The notes: generated by a model from the letters alone, not told the origin. Positions 54,512 to 63,417 are shown, numbered from the stretch's first letter. The stretch: DNA of 64,000 nt from Lachnospiraceae bacterium (GCA_017469945.1 JAFUFI010000005.1:1-64000), one strand, 5' to 3'. Numbers and translations are program-made.

Positions 54512-54538
54512 GAGCCCACCTATCCCATAGGTGGGCTC
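54512..54538 (-). promoter_or_regulatory. Strong stem-loop at the 5' end of the gmd transcript
   Basis: GAGCCCACCTAT (54512-54523) pairs perfectly with ATAGGTGGGCTC (54527-54538) around three bases. It lies about 5 nt inside the predicted transcript and has no proper T run, so a 5' stabilising stem fits better than a terminator. Confidence 0.6.
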
Positions 54539-54549
54539 CAAACAACGTA

Positions 54550-54578
54550 ATTATATATCATTTACGAGTTTATTACAA
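54550..54578 (-). promoter_or_regulatory. Promoter of the gmd-manC-fcl polysaccharide operon
   Basis: On the minus strand TTGTAA (54573-54578) is 17 bp from TATAAT (54550-54555). The start near 54543 gives a leader of about 109 nt. Confidence 0.65.
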
Positions 54579-54621
54579 TTTAACATGTCTTAAGAATTAA
54601 GGTCTTTGCATGATTCTATGT

Positions 54622-55518
54622 CTAGTTCTCAACATTTCCAAAAGTAATCTTGTAGCTTTTATCAAATACTTCCCCTTTCCCCAGAGTATTGCCATACTCG
54701 CGTTCAGGAAGATCCCCCGTAAAATCGTCATAATCTGCTCTGCCGTACCAGGGCTCGATACAGATAAAAGGCGCGTTCTTGCGCTCGGGAGACCATACGG
54801 CAAAAAGAGGTGTATCGAAAGAAACGGTTACAAATCTTTTTCCATCAGGCGTCTCAAGCCCTACCTCACCCGTCTGCTTGCCCTCTACGATGTAAGTCGT
54901 CCTGTCGAAGAATTCCGGCGTAATCACCGCGCGGTTGTTCTCCAAAGTAAGAACGCGGTCTTCATGGGTACATGTCCCTGTGAGATTTCCGTGATGATGA
55001 ATCGCGTTTAACCCCTTAAAGAAAATCCTGTATCCCGCTTTATTTGCTTCTCCGTTTATAGGACACACAAAAGCCGGATGAGCACCTAACGAGAAGTAGA
55101 GGTTTTGGTCTTCTCTGTCCTGGCCCGGATTTACAATCTTCCACTCTACAGTAACAGTACTGCCTTCCAGTTTATATGTGTTTATAAATTCAAAGTGAAA
55201 TGGGTATATTTCATAGGTTTCATCGCTATCCTTAAGCGAAAACGTAATCTGATTGTCGCTTTTACTTACTACCTCATGCTCCTTATCCCGGGCAAATCCG
55301 TGGGAGGTCATAGGGTAGTCCTTGCCCTCGAATGTATATTTTTTACCATTGCAGGCTCCTACAAAAGGAAAGAGCACAGGAGCAGTCCTTCCCCAGACGG
55401 CCGGATCTCCGCACCAAATGTACTCGCGTCCCGTCTTTTTATCAATAACGGACTTAAGCTCCGCTCCAAATGAATCAAATTCTGCCTTTATTAAGTCATT
55501 TTCAAGTATGTATCTCAT
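54622..55518 (-). CDS. Aldose 1-epimerase family protein
   Basis: The 298-residue protein is a galactose-mutarotase-like beta-sandwich: FGAELKSVIDKKTGREYIW at the start, HGFARDKEHEVV in the middle (a histidine of the active region), LGAHPAFVCPI and IEPWYGRADY. Enzymes of this group equilibrate alpha and beta sugars; the subgroup similar to LacX-type proteins has unclear substrates. It lies upstream of the gmd promoter on the same strand, with a separate leader. Confidence 0.87.
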   Translation of the reverse strand: MRYILENDLIKAEFDSFGAELKSVIDKKTGREYIWCGDPAVWGRTAPVLFPFVGACNGKKYTFEGKDYPMTSHGFARDKEHEVVSKSDNQITFSLKDSDETYEIYPFHFEFINTYKLEGSTVTVEWKIVNPGQDREDQNLYFSLGAHPAFVCPINGEANKAGYRIFFKGLNAIHHHGNLTGTCTHEDRVLTLENNRAVITPEFFDRTTYIVEGKQTGEVGLETPDGKRFVTVSFDTPLFAVWSPERKNAPFICIEPWYGRADYDDFTGDLPEREYGNTLGKGEVFDKSYKITFGNVEN

Positions 55519-55570
55519 TTTAACTCCGTTTTATATAACCGTAGATGGGCGTTTTAATTCCATCATTTCC

Positions 55571-55607
55571 TCCAAAAATAAAAAGGCCGAGCCTAGTGCC
55601 TCGACCT
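55571..55607 (-). terminator. Terminator after the GNAT gene
   Basis: AGGCCGAG (55584-55591) pairs with CTCGACCT (55600-55607) with one G-T wobble on the minus strand, and TTTTTATTTTT follows. It should end the transcript from 56-58 kb. Confidence 0.75.
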
Positions 55608-55690
55608 GGTCCCCAATGCAAATGACTGGGCAACTCTGTTGATATCATTATCAACATTTCCGACACAAAAGTCAAGTATTATAATAATTC

Positions 55691-56146
55691 TTAAGAATTA
55701 AGGACTTTTACAGCGTAGGAGCAAGTCGCATCAATAGCAGTTTTTCTCTTCTCCGCAGCCTCGATTACCTTGTATACTAGGCGCTTAGCAATACCCTTAC
55801 CACCATAATTAGGATCAACCTCAGTATGATAGATTACCCAAGAATCGCCGTTATCTCGATAATCGCACTCACCAACCTTCTTGTCCCCATCAAATGCAAC
55901 GCTCCGATGGTTATCACAATCAAAGACTACATCAATCTCATGGCGATAAAGAACCTTCAGCGCCCCCGAAGGACAAGCAGATACCGTCTGCCAAATCTCA
56001 GCATTATCCGCTATCTTCACATCAATCCAAGGCTTTCTGTTAATATCAAACGTCTTTGGACTCCCCGTCACGCAACGTTTCGCATGATAACACTTCTCAG
56101 AATTCCAGAAAACAACCAAGTCCTTATTCTCATACATTCTATGCAT
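55691..56146 (-). CDS. Divergent 4Fe-4S domain fused to a GNAT-like acetyltransferase
   Basis: The 151-residue protein has an N-terminal divergent Fer4-like domain (FWNSEKCYHAKRCVTGSPKTF, then ACPSGALKVL) with cysteines at the iron-sulfur ligand positions. A short GNAT-like domain of the YjdJ/GTT1 type follows (VIYHTEVDPNYGGKGIAKRLV, the acetyl-CoA loop GGKGIA). Such fusions are known in Bacteroidetes and Clostridia without a defined role. The N-terminal MHRMYENK is shared with the DUF3791 gene at 57803-58048. A GGGGGA site lies upstream. Confidence 0.8.
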   Translation of the reverse strand: MHRMYENKDLVVFWNSEKCYHAKRCVTGSPKTFDINRKPWIDVKIADNAEIWQTVSACPSGALKVLYRHEIDVVFDCDNHRSVAFDGDKKVGECDYRDNGDSWVIYHTEVDPNYGGKGIAKRLVYKVIEAAEKRKTAIDATCSYAVKVLNS

Positions 56147-56166
56147 AGCTTATCCCCCTACGCCAT

Positions 56167-56937
56167 TTACCACTCAACCTCTTCCGGATATTCCAGATCC
56201 GGATCATGCAATTCATGGATACTGCATCCGTATTTTAATGCCGCATATTCTAAGCCTCTTTTCATATTCCTATACGCATCCGGCTGCTTTATTAGCCTCT
56301 TGGTAATGTTTCTAAGCTTATCTTTACGTTTCTCTATTGGCGTCTTTAAATACTCGATATTACACTTATCCAAATACTGCACAGCATACTTCATGAAACA
56401 GTCACTATACCCTCTATCAAGAGGCTTCATAATCATCTCAAGCTCATCTTCGGTAATCACATCAGCTAAAGCACTCAGTATTGCCCCGGAAAGCATTTCT
56501 ATATTCGCCTTGTCCTTCAGATACTCTGAGTACCTGCATGTATATGGTTTAGTTCCACCATCGTGTGCAGTTTTATGATTTCCATAATAACGTCTCGAAA
56601 AAACAAACATTTCCTGAACGGATATCGCCACAAAAACAGCTTCTGGAAAAAGAATGTTAACCGCATATCTAACCTGCTTCTTAGGAAAATTCCGGATACC
56701 TTTCATTGTTTCCCATTCCTCATTATCAGAAACAATAATTTCTCTGTCTCCCATATATGCATGTCTAAGATCATAACAAACACCAAGCAGACGATTCTTT
56801 ACGCTCCAATACAAATCCGCATAATCATCTTCCAGCCCCGACATTCTGTATATGCTTTCCACAAGTTCATACAAGTCATCATATGAGCCTTCTATCGTAA
56901 CACCGGTAAGTTTTTCTGTTGGTTTCGCTGTTAGCAC
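56167..56937 (-). CDS. DUF6904-like protein
   Basis: The 256-residue soluble protein starts MLTAKPTEKLTGVTIEGSY, then LYELVESIYRMSG, LLGVCYDLRHAYMGDREI and YAVNILFPEAVFVAISVQEM, a pattern I recall as DUF6904 (moderate certainty). No catalytic motif is recognised. The C-terminal half is helical and rich in Lys and Tyr. It lies 20 bp upstream of the Fe-S/GNAT gene and 72 bp downstream of the ART-like toxin locus, and may be part of the same accessory island. Confidence 0.6.
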   Translation of the reverse strand: MLTAKPTEKLTGVTIEGSYDDLYELVESIYRMSGLEDDYADLYWSVKNRLLGVCYDLRHAYMGDREIIVSDNEEWETMKGIRNFPKKQVRYAVNILFPEAVFVAISVQEMFVFSRRYYGNHKTAHDGGTKPYTCRYSEYLKDKANIEMLSGAILSALADVITEDELEMIMKPLDRGYSDCFMKYAVQYLDKCNIEYLKTPIEKRKDKLRNITKRLIKQPDAYRNMKRGLEYAALKYGCSIHELHDPDLEYPEEVEW

Positions 56938-57009
56938 TACTTAATCTACCCTTCTTATGTCATCCTCTTGTATTAATTTCTGTAGCGTCACAAATTATAT
57001 AATCACATG

Positions 57010-57243
57010 TTAATCTGCGCTCCCATTCCCCAGTTTCTTTGCCTTCATCTCGCGTCTGTACTCATCAGCTATATAATCAGGACCATTCATCCACATATCT
57101 GTAGATTCATCAAAAAGCATTTTCCCTGTTTCAGATTTAATAAATTTTGAAAATGCCTTTGTTCTGGATATCTTCTTTTCTCTTGCGATATTTATCGACG
57201 CCATAGCAGCAAGTAGTTCCATCGTATATTCATATTTACTCAT
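57010..57243 (-). CDS. Small protein downstream of the ART-like gene
   Basis: This 77-residue protein (MSKYEYTMELLAAMASINIA, with the tail MLFDESTDMWMNGPDYIADEY) is mostly helical with a basic end. I do not recognise a family with confidence; small proteins with this look occur beside DUF3990 genes. It lies 12 bp after the ART-like gene, so it is in the same operon and could be an antitoxin or chaperone (inference). Confidence 0.6.
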   Translation of the reverse strand: MSKYEYTMELLAAMASINIAREKKISRTKAFSKFIKSETGKMLFDESTDMWMNGPDYIADEYRREMKAKKLGNGSAD

Positions 57244-57255
57244 AATAGGCTTCCT

Positions 57256-57819
57256 CTACACGATTCTGTATTCATCAGCTTTCACAAATCCAATCGCCTT
57301 TAATGCCTTCTTGGTTCGTAGGCATATCTGATCCGTTAGTTTTTCAGGCATAAGAAGACTGATTGCCGTGGAATCGGCTCTTTCTGTCCCAGCCTGTCCG
57401 TAAAGGCCATTAATATATGCCGTTATAACCTGATTCGTATTGTCATTTGCTATTTTTCCGGTTATAACATCATAGGCTTCCCACTTACGGATCTCTTTAG
57501 GAAACAATTCTTTTTTTCTGTGAGCAGCAACACAATGAAGCCACTCTACATCCGCATCGGTAAACTCATGTATTTTCAAATCTTTTCCAGCGGAAAATAC
57601 AAATTCAGATACAAAGCCTCTGTTAGCATCTTCTATCTGAACACCATTCTTTATAGCTTTTCCCACAGAAGATTTCACGAATCTTTCAGCTTGCTTAATA
57701 TCCGTTGTAAGATAAAAACCTTTCCCAAAATCTTTGCCATCAGCACACTTATCCAAATCAGGATTTGGTACTTCTATATAGCTACCATGATAAAGTTTTG
57801 TATCATTTTTTAGAATCAT
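57256..57819 (-). CDS. DUF3990 protein, ADP-ribosyltransferase-like (putative toxin)
   Basis: The 187-residue protein starts LYHGSYIEVPNPDLDKC, then KDFGKGFYLTTDIKQAERF and FVSEFVFSAGKDLKIHEF, typical of DUF3990. That family was proposed from fold comparison to be an ADP-ribosyltransferase; the YHGS and GKGFYLT elements would hold NAD. It is often found with DUF3791, as here (17-bp overlap upstream). Together with the small downstream gene this looks like a toxin-antitoxin or phage-response locus. Its target is unknown. Confidence 0.75.
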   Translation of the reverse strand: MILKNDTKLYHGSYIEVPNPDLDKCADGKDFGKGFYLTTDIKQAERFVKSSVGKAIKNGVQIEDANRGFVSEFVFSAGKDLKIHEFTDADVEWLHCVAAHRKKELFPKEIRKWEAYDVITGKIANDNTNQVITAYINGLYGQAGTERADSTAISLLMPEKLTDQICLRTKKALKAIGFVKADEYRIV

Positions 57820-58048
57820 TTAATGCCTTCCTATTCTCAATATAAGATTCAATGTCCAAGAGATTCGCATCATCCCCTTGAACATGGTACTCCTCATAAC
57901 ATGTTTCTATATACGAGTTAACATCATATTTTTCAAATATTATGTCACATTCTTCCGCTGAAACACCCCATTTTAACTGTGCTAAACGGAATAACCTTAC
58001 CTGTAACATAAATATATCATTTTTTTTATTTTCGTACATTCTATGCAT
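57803..58048 (-). CDS. DUF3791 small protein, likely partner of the ART-like gene
   Basis: The 81-residue protein contains QVRLFRLAQLKWGVSAEECD, IFEKYDVNSYIETCYEEYHV and QGDDANLLDIESYI, the conserved pattern of DUF3791. It overlaps the DUF3990 gene by 17 bp, which implies coupled expression. A GAGG site precedes the start. The first eight residues, MHRMYENK, and the nearby bases are almost identical to the start of the GNAT gene at 56146. Confidence 0.75.
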   Translation of the reverse strand: MHRMYENKKNDIFMLQVRLFRLAQLKWGVSAEECDIIFEKYDVNSYIETCYEEYHVQGDDANLLDIESYIENRKALNDSKK

Positions 58049-58059
58049 AGGTTAATCCT

Positions 58060-58842
58060 CTAGCCTTTTAACGCTTTAAACTTTGCCACCATACCAAATG
58101 ACAAATAGAATACCACCGTCAAAACTACAAATATAAGAACAAACCAATTGATCTCTTCTTCCCACTTTAGGAACACCACAGCTCCAGAAAGTAACAGCAT
58201 AACCGCCGGATAAAAGATCTCTAAGTTCGCCTTCCCTGTCTGCATATAATTATATAATAACTTTCCAAATATCGGAACAAGAACAAAGACCGCGACAAAC
58301 TCTACCGCAAAGAAGATTGCCCTTTTAGGCATATCCATAAAAGAAATATAACAAACCGGAATAGTCATGGAAAACAATGTCAGATAAATAACCGAAACAA
58401 TTGATACAAACTTGCTCTGCCCAGATAATATTGATTCTATACATCTTACTATCATTGCAGCGATCAAAAATCCATATGCCGTAAACTGAATTCCCGGAAT
58501 AGTCAGTCCCGTATGCATCATTCCACCAAACAGCAGAACCGAAACAGCTATAATAAGACGCTTATTCTTAGTTTCAAAGGGATATTCCTCTTTTTTTGAG
58601 AGCAAAGCACGACACATCTCAATCAGCGGTCTGATAAAAAGTACCAGTCCCGCAATTAAACTTACCACAGTAACAGCATAAGCAATGTAATTAAATAAAT
58701 TTCCGGATGTCAGCGCATACTCCTCGCCGTAATTTACACTATATATCACAGCAGCAAGTCGTTCACCAAACAGGATGATGAAATACAGTGAAAAACCAAC
58801 GATCTTAAGTTTGTTGAGAACGAGACTAACCTGTTTATTCAT
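58060..58842 (-). CDS. Unknown polytopic membrane protein
   Basis: The 260-residue protein has about eight membrane helices, with a loop carrying SKKEEYPFETKNKRL. No family was recognised. Its start overlaps the end of the preceding gene (58839-59372) by 4 bp (ATGA), so the two are coupled and may act together. It is 11 bp upstream of the DUF3791 start. Confidence 0.65.
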   Translation of the reverse strand: MNKQVSLVLNKLKIVGFSLYFIILFGERLAAVIYSVNYGEEYALTSGNLFNYIAYAVTVVSLIAGLVLFIRPLIEMCRALLSKKEEYPFETKNKRLIIAVSVLLFGGMMHTGLTIPGIQFTAYGFLIAAMIVRCIESILSGQSKFVSIVSVIYLTLFSMTIPVCYISFMDMPKRAIFFAVEFVAVFVLVPIFGKLLYNYMQTGKANLEIFYPAVMLLLSGAVVFLKWEEEINWFVLIFVVLTVVFYLSFGMVAKFKALKG

Positions 58843-59372
58843 AGTTTCAGTTTCTCCAAATATTCATCCAAAACGAAATTATTCATTATACAATACACGC
58901 TTGAAAACTTATTATATAGATTTGGCAATGCGTATTTAGTTTGATTTATTTCATGTGATGCCAGGTCAATATTTATCATCCCTATTTCAGGGTATCTCCT
59001 CTCCTTCTTCTTATCAATACATATATCCCGACGTATTTCTCTCAATAAAGCATTATATTTTTTGTTCTGATCCTCACCTGCATTTCCCCATGAATCCAAG
59101 TATTTCTTCAAAGCATTCACTACTCCAATGCTTCCAATAATACTTATATTATTAATGCAATTTCTTAATTCGTTCCTGTTATACTCTGAATCAGGCTTAT
59201 TCAGGACTGTCTCCAATTGAAATATAAGCTTGGTATATAATTCCTGCTTACGGGCCAGATTCGCTTTTTTTGTTTCAATAACACGGGTTGAGTATCTCTC
59301 TATTGCATTCGGTATTATTGCTATCAGGGCTCCAACTATAATAGGGACACATGTTTTTATAATATCTATCAT
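58839..59372 (-). CDS. Unknown single-pass membrane protein
   Basis: This 177-residue protein has one N-terminal helix (CVPIIVGALIAIIPNAI, 8-24), then a Lys/Glu-rich helical cytoplasmic region (KKANLARKQELYTKLIF) and a mixed tail. No family recognised. It overlaps the truncated sugar-transferase ORF by 4 bp upstream and the polytopic protein gene by 4 bp downstream. The base composition is low in GC relative to the polysaccharide genes, fitting an acquired island. Confidence 0.6.
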   Translation of the reverse strand: MIDIIKTCVPIIVGALIAIIPNAIERYSTRVIETKKANLARKQELYTKLIFQLETVLNKPDSEYNRNELRNCINNISIIGSIGVVNALKKYLDSWGNAGEDQNKKYNALLREIRRDICIDKKKERRYPEIGMINIDLASHEINQTKYALPNLYNKFSSVYCIMNNFVLDEYLEKLKL

Positions 59373-59743
59373 TTTTCTCCTCTCTTCTTCATCTCCCCGG
59401 TTCCTCCCTCAACAACCCCCTCGCTCTTAGCAACAGAGAAAATAGTTCCGATAAAGCACTTTACATCAAAAGGAAAACTGATCCTCTCAACATACTCCCC
59501 ATCCAGCTTAGCTTTATCCGGAATCTCGAGTTCATCCCTTCCGTTTATCTGCGCCAAGCCGGTAAGGCCCGGCTTTACGTCATTAGCATTATACTTATCC
59601 CTCTCAGCGGTCAGGACATCCTGATTCCAAAGAGCGGGGCGCGGTCCGATAATAGACATATTTCCGATAAAGATATCCCAAATCTGCGGAAGTTCATCAA
59701 GGCTGGTCTTTCTATCCTTTAATGTATTGATGCAAATAAGCAT
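59369..59743 (-). pseudogene. Truncated polyprenyl sugar transferase, C-terminal half
   Basis: From RKTSLDELPQIWDIFIGNMS, then IIGPRPALW and PGLTGLAQINGRDEL, this matches the C-terminal half of a bacterial sugar transferase. The N-terminal membrane helix and the FRSM motif region are missing; nine unrelated residues (MLICINTLK) precede the junction near 59715. It is therefore a fragment, probably left by a recombination that joined it to the IS-split gene upstream. The intact priming enzyme of the window is at 25686-27092. Confidence 0.75.
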
Positions 59744-59744
59744 A

Positions 59745-60628
59745 TCATCTCAAAGTCGCAGCAATACAATACAAGTTTGTCTCCCTTCCTTCTCTTCTAA
59801 GCATTACCTTTAGAGCACGCGATTCTGTATGATTCAGATTATCTAATTCTTCATATCCAATATACTCGTAGGGATAACTATAATCCCGGCTTATAAACAC
59901 GAGAAAACTCTCCCAAAAGTTTCTCAAATTCTTTCCCTTATAATATATCAGTAGATAAAGAGATTTGCAGCCAATTACATCATACTTATATAGTAGTTTG
60001 TATATATGCTCCGACAGGTTTTTGCGAAATAAACCTCTAAGCACAACAGCTTCAATTATCGTCACAGTAATTCCATTATTGTCTATTTTCAAGTCCACTT
60101 CGCCCGCATCATTACCGGAATTTGAAACACCACATCTAGACTGGTCTGAAACATTATAAAGCATTTTAAGCCGATCTCTAATCCCATCTGAAATTACGTT
60201 TTCACTCTTGCCTCTATATACACAGTTTTCCTGAACCGATAGTAATGACTTATATATATTATAAAGTAACGCTTCCTCCGATAAAACCGAATCTATATTC
60301 ACATTGTCAAATTGTTTTTGACACTCAATAAATTTCTCTAAGACGACATCATGCATACAATCAGTATACTTGTACAAGTCTATCCACAGATTACTCTCAA
60401 ATCCTTCCTTGTTCCCACCTCCGGCTATATATAATCTTACTTCCTCATCAAGGAAATCAGGCAAAAAATCTAAATCATCAAAAACCAAGTCTCCCTCAGA
60501 TAATAGCATTTCACAACAAACATAATAAATCGAAGAAAAGGGATTCATGCCTTCTTCCACTTTGTCATCCTTATGACACAAATATACCTGAGTTAGCCTA
60601 TTAACACATTCTTTGGGAGTGTAAAATT
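59745..60628 (-). pseudogene. C-terminal part of an IS-interrupted gene of unknown function
   Basis: The minus-strand frame is open from the IS end (60628), reading FYTPKECVNRLTQVYLCHKD, to the stop at 59745 (about 294 residues). No family recognised; it is mostly helical with a strand-rich tail (LKIDNNGITVTIIEAVVL). The matching N-terminal part lies on the other side of the IS (62631-63081), same strand and open to the IS. A TTG near 60581 could start a shorter product. Confidence 0.6.
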
Positions 60629-60700
60629 AAGTGTGTAAGTTCTTCCAAAACCTTTTACTTATGACAATCTTATGATTATGATTTATGAAAGGACACATTT

Positions 60701-61960
60701 ATGGAAGGAATTACACTTATGGCCAAACACGAAAAGACTCCAGAAGAACTCTTTGCAGAACAATTCGTGAAGCAACTTCAGCCCAAAACAGTTGAAGATG
60801 TTGAAAACGGGCTGAAATCCATCTTCGGACCAATCTTTGAAAGCATGCTCCAAGGCGAGCTTACTGCTCATCTTGGATATGATGCCAATGATCATCAACC
60901 AAAAGAAACTACCAATCGCCGCAATGGATCTACTAAGAAAACGCTCAAATCTTCCGTTGGCGAGATTCCAATCAAGTCGCCTCGAGACCGCGACGGTACA
61001 TTTGAACCAGTACTTGTTCCAAAACGAAAAACTGACATCAGCGGTCTTGAACAGAAGGTTCTGGCCATGTACGGCAAAGGTATGAGTCAACGCGATATCG
61101 CAGATATCATCGATGACATCTATGGTTTCCGTCTTTCACCTCAGCAGATTTCCATCATCACAGATAGTGTGATTGAGGAAATGACCAAATGGCAGGAGCG
61201 CGCTCTTAAGAAGATGTACACCTTCATGTTCGACGACTGTCTTTACGTCAGCATTCGCACGGATTATGAAACCAAGAAACATGCTGTATACTGCATTGTT
61301 GCTTACGACTTAGATGGTCGTAAGGACATCCTTGGTCTTTGGATTGATGAATCCGAAAACAAACATCAATGGTTACAAATCTTTGATGAACTAAAACGGC
61401 GCGGCGTTGAAGATGTTGCCTTCATCTCCATGGACGGCCTTCCAGGTCTTGAAGAAGGCGCAAAAACCATCTTTCCAAAAGCTGTCGTTCAACGTTGCAT
61501 TGTTCATCTGGTTCGTAACTCCATCAAATATATACCATCCAAGCATTACAAGGAGTTCACCGCAAATTTAAAGCTGATATATCAAGCACCAAATAAAAAG
61601 GTTGCTCTCCTTGAGTTTGAGAAATTCAAGGAACGTTGGACTGAATATCCCGGCGCCATCAAGGTTTGGGATAGTAACTGGAAACACGTTGAGCAACTCT
61701 ACAATTACACCGATGCGATTCGTCGTGTTATGTACACCACAAATACCATAGAAAGCATCAATTCAAGTTTTCGAAAGGTTACCAAGAAAGGAACCTTTCC
61801 GGATGAAACCGCTGTTCTCAAGGTACTCTATTTAAGAGTTCTTGAACTCTATGATAAGTGGCAAGATAAAGCTTACCGTAACTGGCCAATCATTCGAAAC
61901 CAGTTAATTCTTATCGATGACCTCGGAGAGCGCATCGAATACTACGAAAAATTCGAGTAG
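60701..61960 (+). CDS. IS256-family transposase
   Basis: The 419-residue protein starts (M)EGITLMAKHEKTPEELFAEQ. It has the family's GYDANDHQPKETTNRRNGS and the DDE domain: DDCLYVSIR (first Asp), ISMDGLPGLEEG (second Asp) and TTNTIESINSSFRK (Glu), with the C/D(2)H-like HLVRNSIKYI. It appears full-length and intact, so the element may still move. A second in-frame ATG at 60719 also has a good ribosome site. Confidence 0.95.
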   Translation: MEGITLMAKHEKTPEELFAEQFVKQLQPKTVEDVENGLKSIFGPIFESMLQGELTAHLGYDANDHQPKETTNRRNGSTKKTLKSSVGEIPIKSPRDRDGTFEPVLVPKRKTDISGLEQKVLAMYGKGMSQRDIADIIDDIYGFRLSPQQISIITDSVIEEMTKWQERALKKMYTFMFDDCLYVSIRTDYETKKHAVYCIVAYDLDGRKDILGLWIDESENKHQWLQIFDELKRRGVEDVAFISMDGLPGLEEGAKTIFPKAVVQRCIVHLVRNSIKYIPSKHYKEFTANLKLIYQAPNKKVALLEFEKFKERWTEYPGAIKVWDSNWKHVEQLYNYTDAIRRVMYTTNTIESINSSFRKVTKKGTFPDETAVLKVLYLRVLELYDKWQDKAYRNWPIIRNQLILIDDLGERIEYYEKFE

Positions 61961-62054
61961 TCATAACTTATAAGTTTTGACTACAGTACCTTGAAAACCA
62001 AATATCAAGGCTTTCAGCCTTGTCGTAACTTATGTTCACGAAAAAGGAGCAAAA

Positions 62055-62618
62055 ATGATATGTGGATACGCACGCGTCAGCACCAAGATTCAAGAACGAG
62101 AAGGTAACTCATTGGAGGCTCAGGAAGAGCTCTTAAAAGCCGCCGGTGCCAAGATTGTGTTCTCTGATTCATTTACCGGTGCTACGCTAGATCGCCCCCA
62201 ACTAAATGAGCTTCGTAAAGCCCTAGAGCCTGGGGACACGCTTATGATTACAAAACTGGATCGACTAGCCAGATCTGCATCACAAGGCATCAGTTTTATT
62301 GAAGAATTGCTCAGCCATGGAATTAACGTCCATGTGCTCAACATGGGACTTATGGACAGTTCACCAACCGGCAAGCTAATCCGAAGCATTCTGCTTGCCT
62401 TCGCAGAATTCGAACGTGACATGATTGTGGAACGAACCCAAGAAGGTCGCCGTATTTCAGGCCACTATGGTGGTCGTCCTAAGAAATACAAACAAGAGCA
62501 GCTAGAACATGCACTCTATCTTCTTGAAACTAACTCCTACAACCAGGTCGCTGCAATGACCGGAATATCGGTCAGCACACTATACCGCACTAAGCTGCGG
62601 AAAGGGTCGGAGGAATGA
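62055..62618 (+). CDS. Serine recombinase (resolvase/invertase type)
   Basis: The 187-residue protein has the catalytic start [21 protein letters not shown] (Ser of RVST near residue 9), [11 protein letters not shown] and [15 protein letters not shown], with a C-terminal helix-turn-helix ([19 protein letters not shown]). It cuts DNA through a serine link. Its end overlaps the right inverted repeat, so it belongs to the IS unit, where it could resolve cointegrates. AAAGGAG precedes its ATG. Confidence 0.93.
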   Translation: MICGYARVSTKIQEREGNSLEAQEELLKAAGAKIVFSDSFTGATLDRPQLNELRKALEPGDTLMITKLDRLARSASQGISFIEELLSHGINVHVLNMGLMDSSPTGKLIRSILLAFAEFERDMIVERTQEGRRISGHYGGRPKKYKQEQLEHALYLLETNSYNQVAAMTGISVSTLYRTKLRKGSEE

Positions 62619-62630
62619 ACTTACACACTT

Positions 62631-63081
62631 TTCTTGACAAGCCCCATTCTTTTATTGTTTTGTCCTTAGTACAATACGTGTAATAAAACTCTATTAAAGC
62701 TTCATCGATATTTCGGTTCAACTTTCTAAAAGGCTCCCTGAAATCCTCGACAAAGTTATCTATAACATAGTACAGGATGAATTGATCAACCGGTTTATCC
62801 AACGGTATAAATATACGTGATCTAATAACATCTTTTATTGAATTTATACGATGTATTATCCACTCTTTTCCAAATCGGTTTACAAAAAACACCGGAAATA
62901 CCCATTTGAACGTCTCTTCTTGATTATCACTCTCGCTTAACTGATCTTCAAGATACAATAATGTCTGATAGAGTACATGATTCAGGTATTTATTGGCCAT
63001 ATGCAAGATATTTTCATATTCCTCACGGGGCATCGGATAATCATCTTTATAATTGTAACCATAGCTAAATAAATCTATCAT
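62631..63081 (-). pseudogene. N-terminal part of the IS-interrupted gene
   Basis: About 150 residues from MIDLFSYGYNYKDDYPMPRE to TIKEWGLSRK run into the IS end; the next dozen residues come from IS DNA. The predicted fold is helical. Joined to the frame at 59745-60628 it would give a protein of roughly 440 residues. The 348-bp gap to 63429 holds the rfbG-like remnant, the terminator at 63392 and, near 63111-63193, a 27-codon frame (MDYSLSHGKTERIYSKVF) that could be a broken start of this gene. Confidence 0.6.
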
Positions 63082-63200
63082 ATTAAATTCACGTCTTATG
63101 TTACGGTATATTCGTCTTTATAAAAGAACACACGTCAGAAAACACTTTACTATAGATTCGTTCAGTTTTCCCATGACTCAAAGAATAATCCATCTCATTA

Positions 63201-63350
63201 TCACTTAAAAAACTCCCTCACCTGTCCTTCAGTAAACTCCCTCATATTCTCCCCTTCGTTCCAGGCTTTGTACCATGCGACAGACAGTCTCCCTTATCGC
63301 GGAATCAACGTTCCAAACAGGCTTCCAGCCGAAGGCCTCTCTTCTTAAGC
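63201..63350 (-). pseudogene. Frameshifted tail of an NDP-glucose 4,6-dehydratase (rfbG-like)
   Basis: One frame reads REAFGWKPVWNVDSAIRETV and the next frame reads VAWYKAWNEGENMREFTEGQ then VREFFK and a stop at 63201-63203. This is the usual C-terminus of CDP-glucose 4,6-dehydratase. The shift is explained by a 4-bp duplication of TGTC near 63279-63286. The rest of the gene is gone. Confidence 0.7.
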
Positions 63351-63391
63351 ATAGAACCTAAAATAACAATATACATACCCTTATTATACAC

Positions 63392-63417
63392 GAAAACTCA
63401 CCGTCAGGTGAGTTTTC
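63392..63417 (-). terminator. Terminator after the pseB-like pseudogene
   Basis: GAAAACTCACC (63392-63402) pairs perfectly with GGTGAGTTTTC (63407-63417) around four bases; on the minus strand TTTTC follows. It lies 13 bp beyond the pseudogene's stop codon. Confidence 0.7.

Larger units (their letters stand above)
60629..62630 (+). mobile_element. IS256-family element carrying a serine resolvase
   Basis: The 2,002-bp unit is bounded by perfect 14-bp inverted ends AAGTGTGTAAGTTC (60629-60642) and their inverse (62617-62630). It carries an IS256-type DDE transposase and a resolvase whose stop codon overlaps the right end. The flanks show no target duplication of 8-9 bp, which suggests recombination or a later deletion. 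Confidence 0.8.

Noticed and set aside
54512..54538. Terminator of the aldose epimerase gene
   Set aside because: There is no T run, and the hairpin lies just downstream of a good gmd promoter; a 5' stabilising stem fits better.
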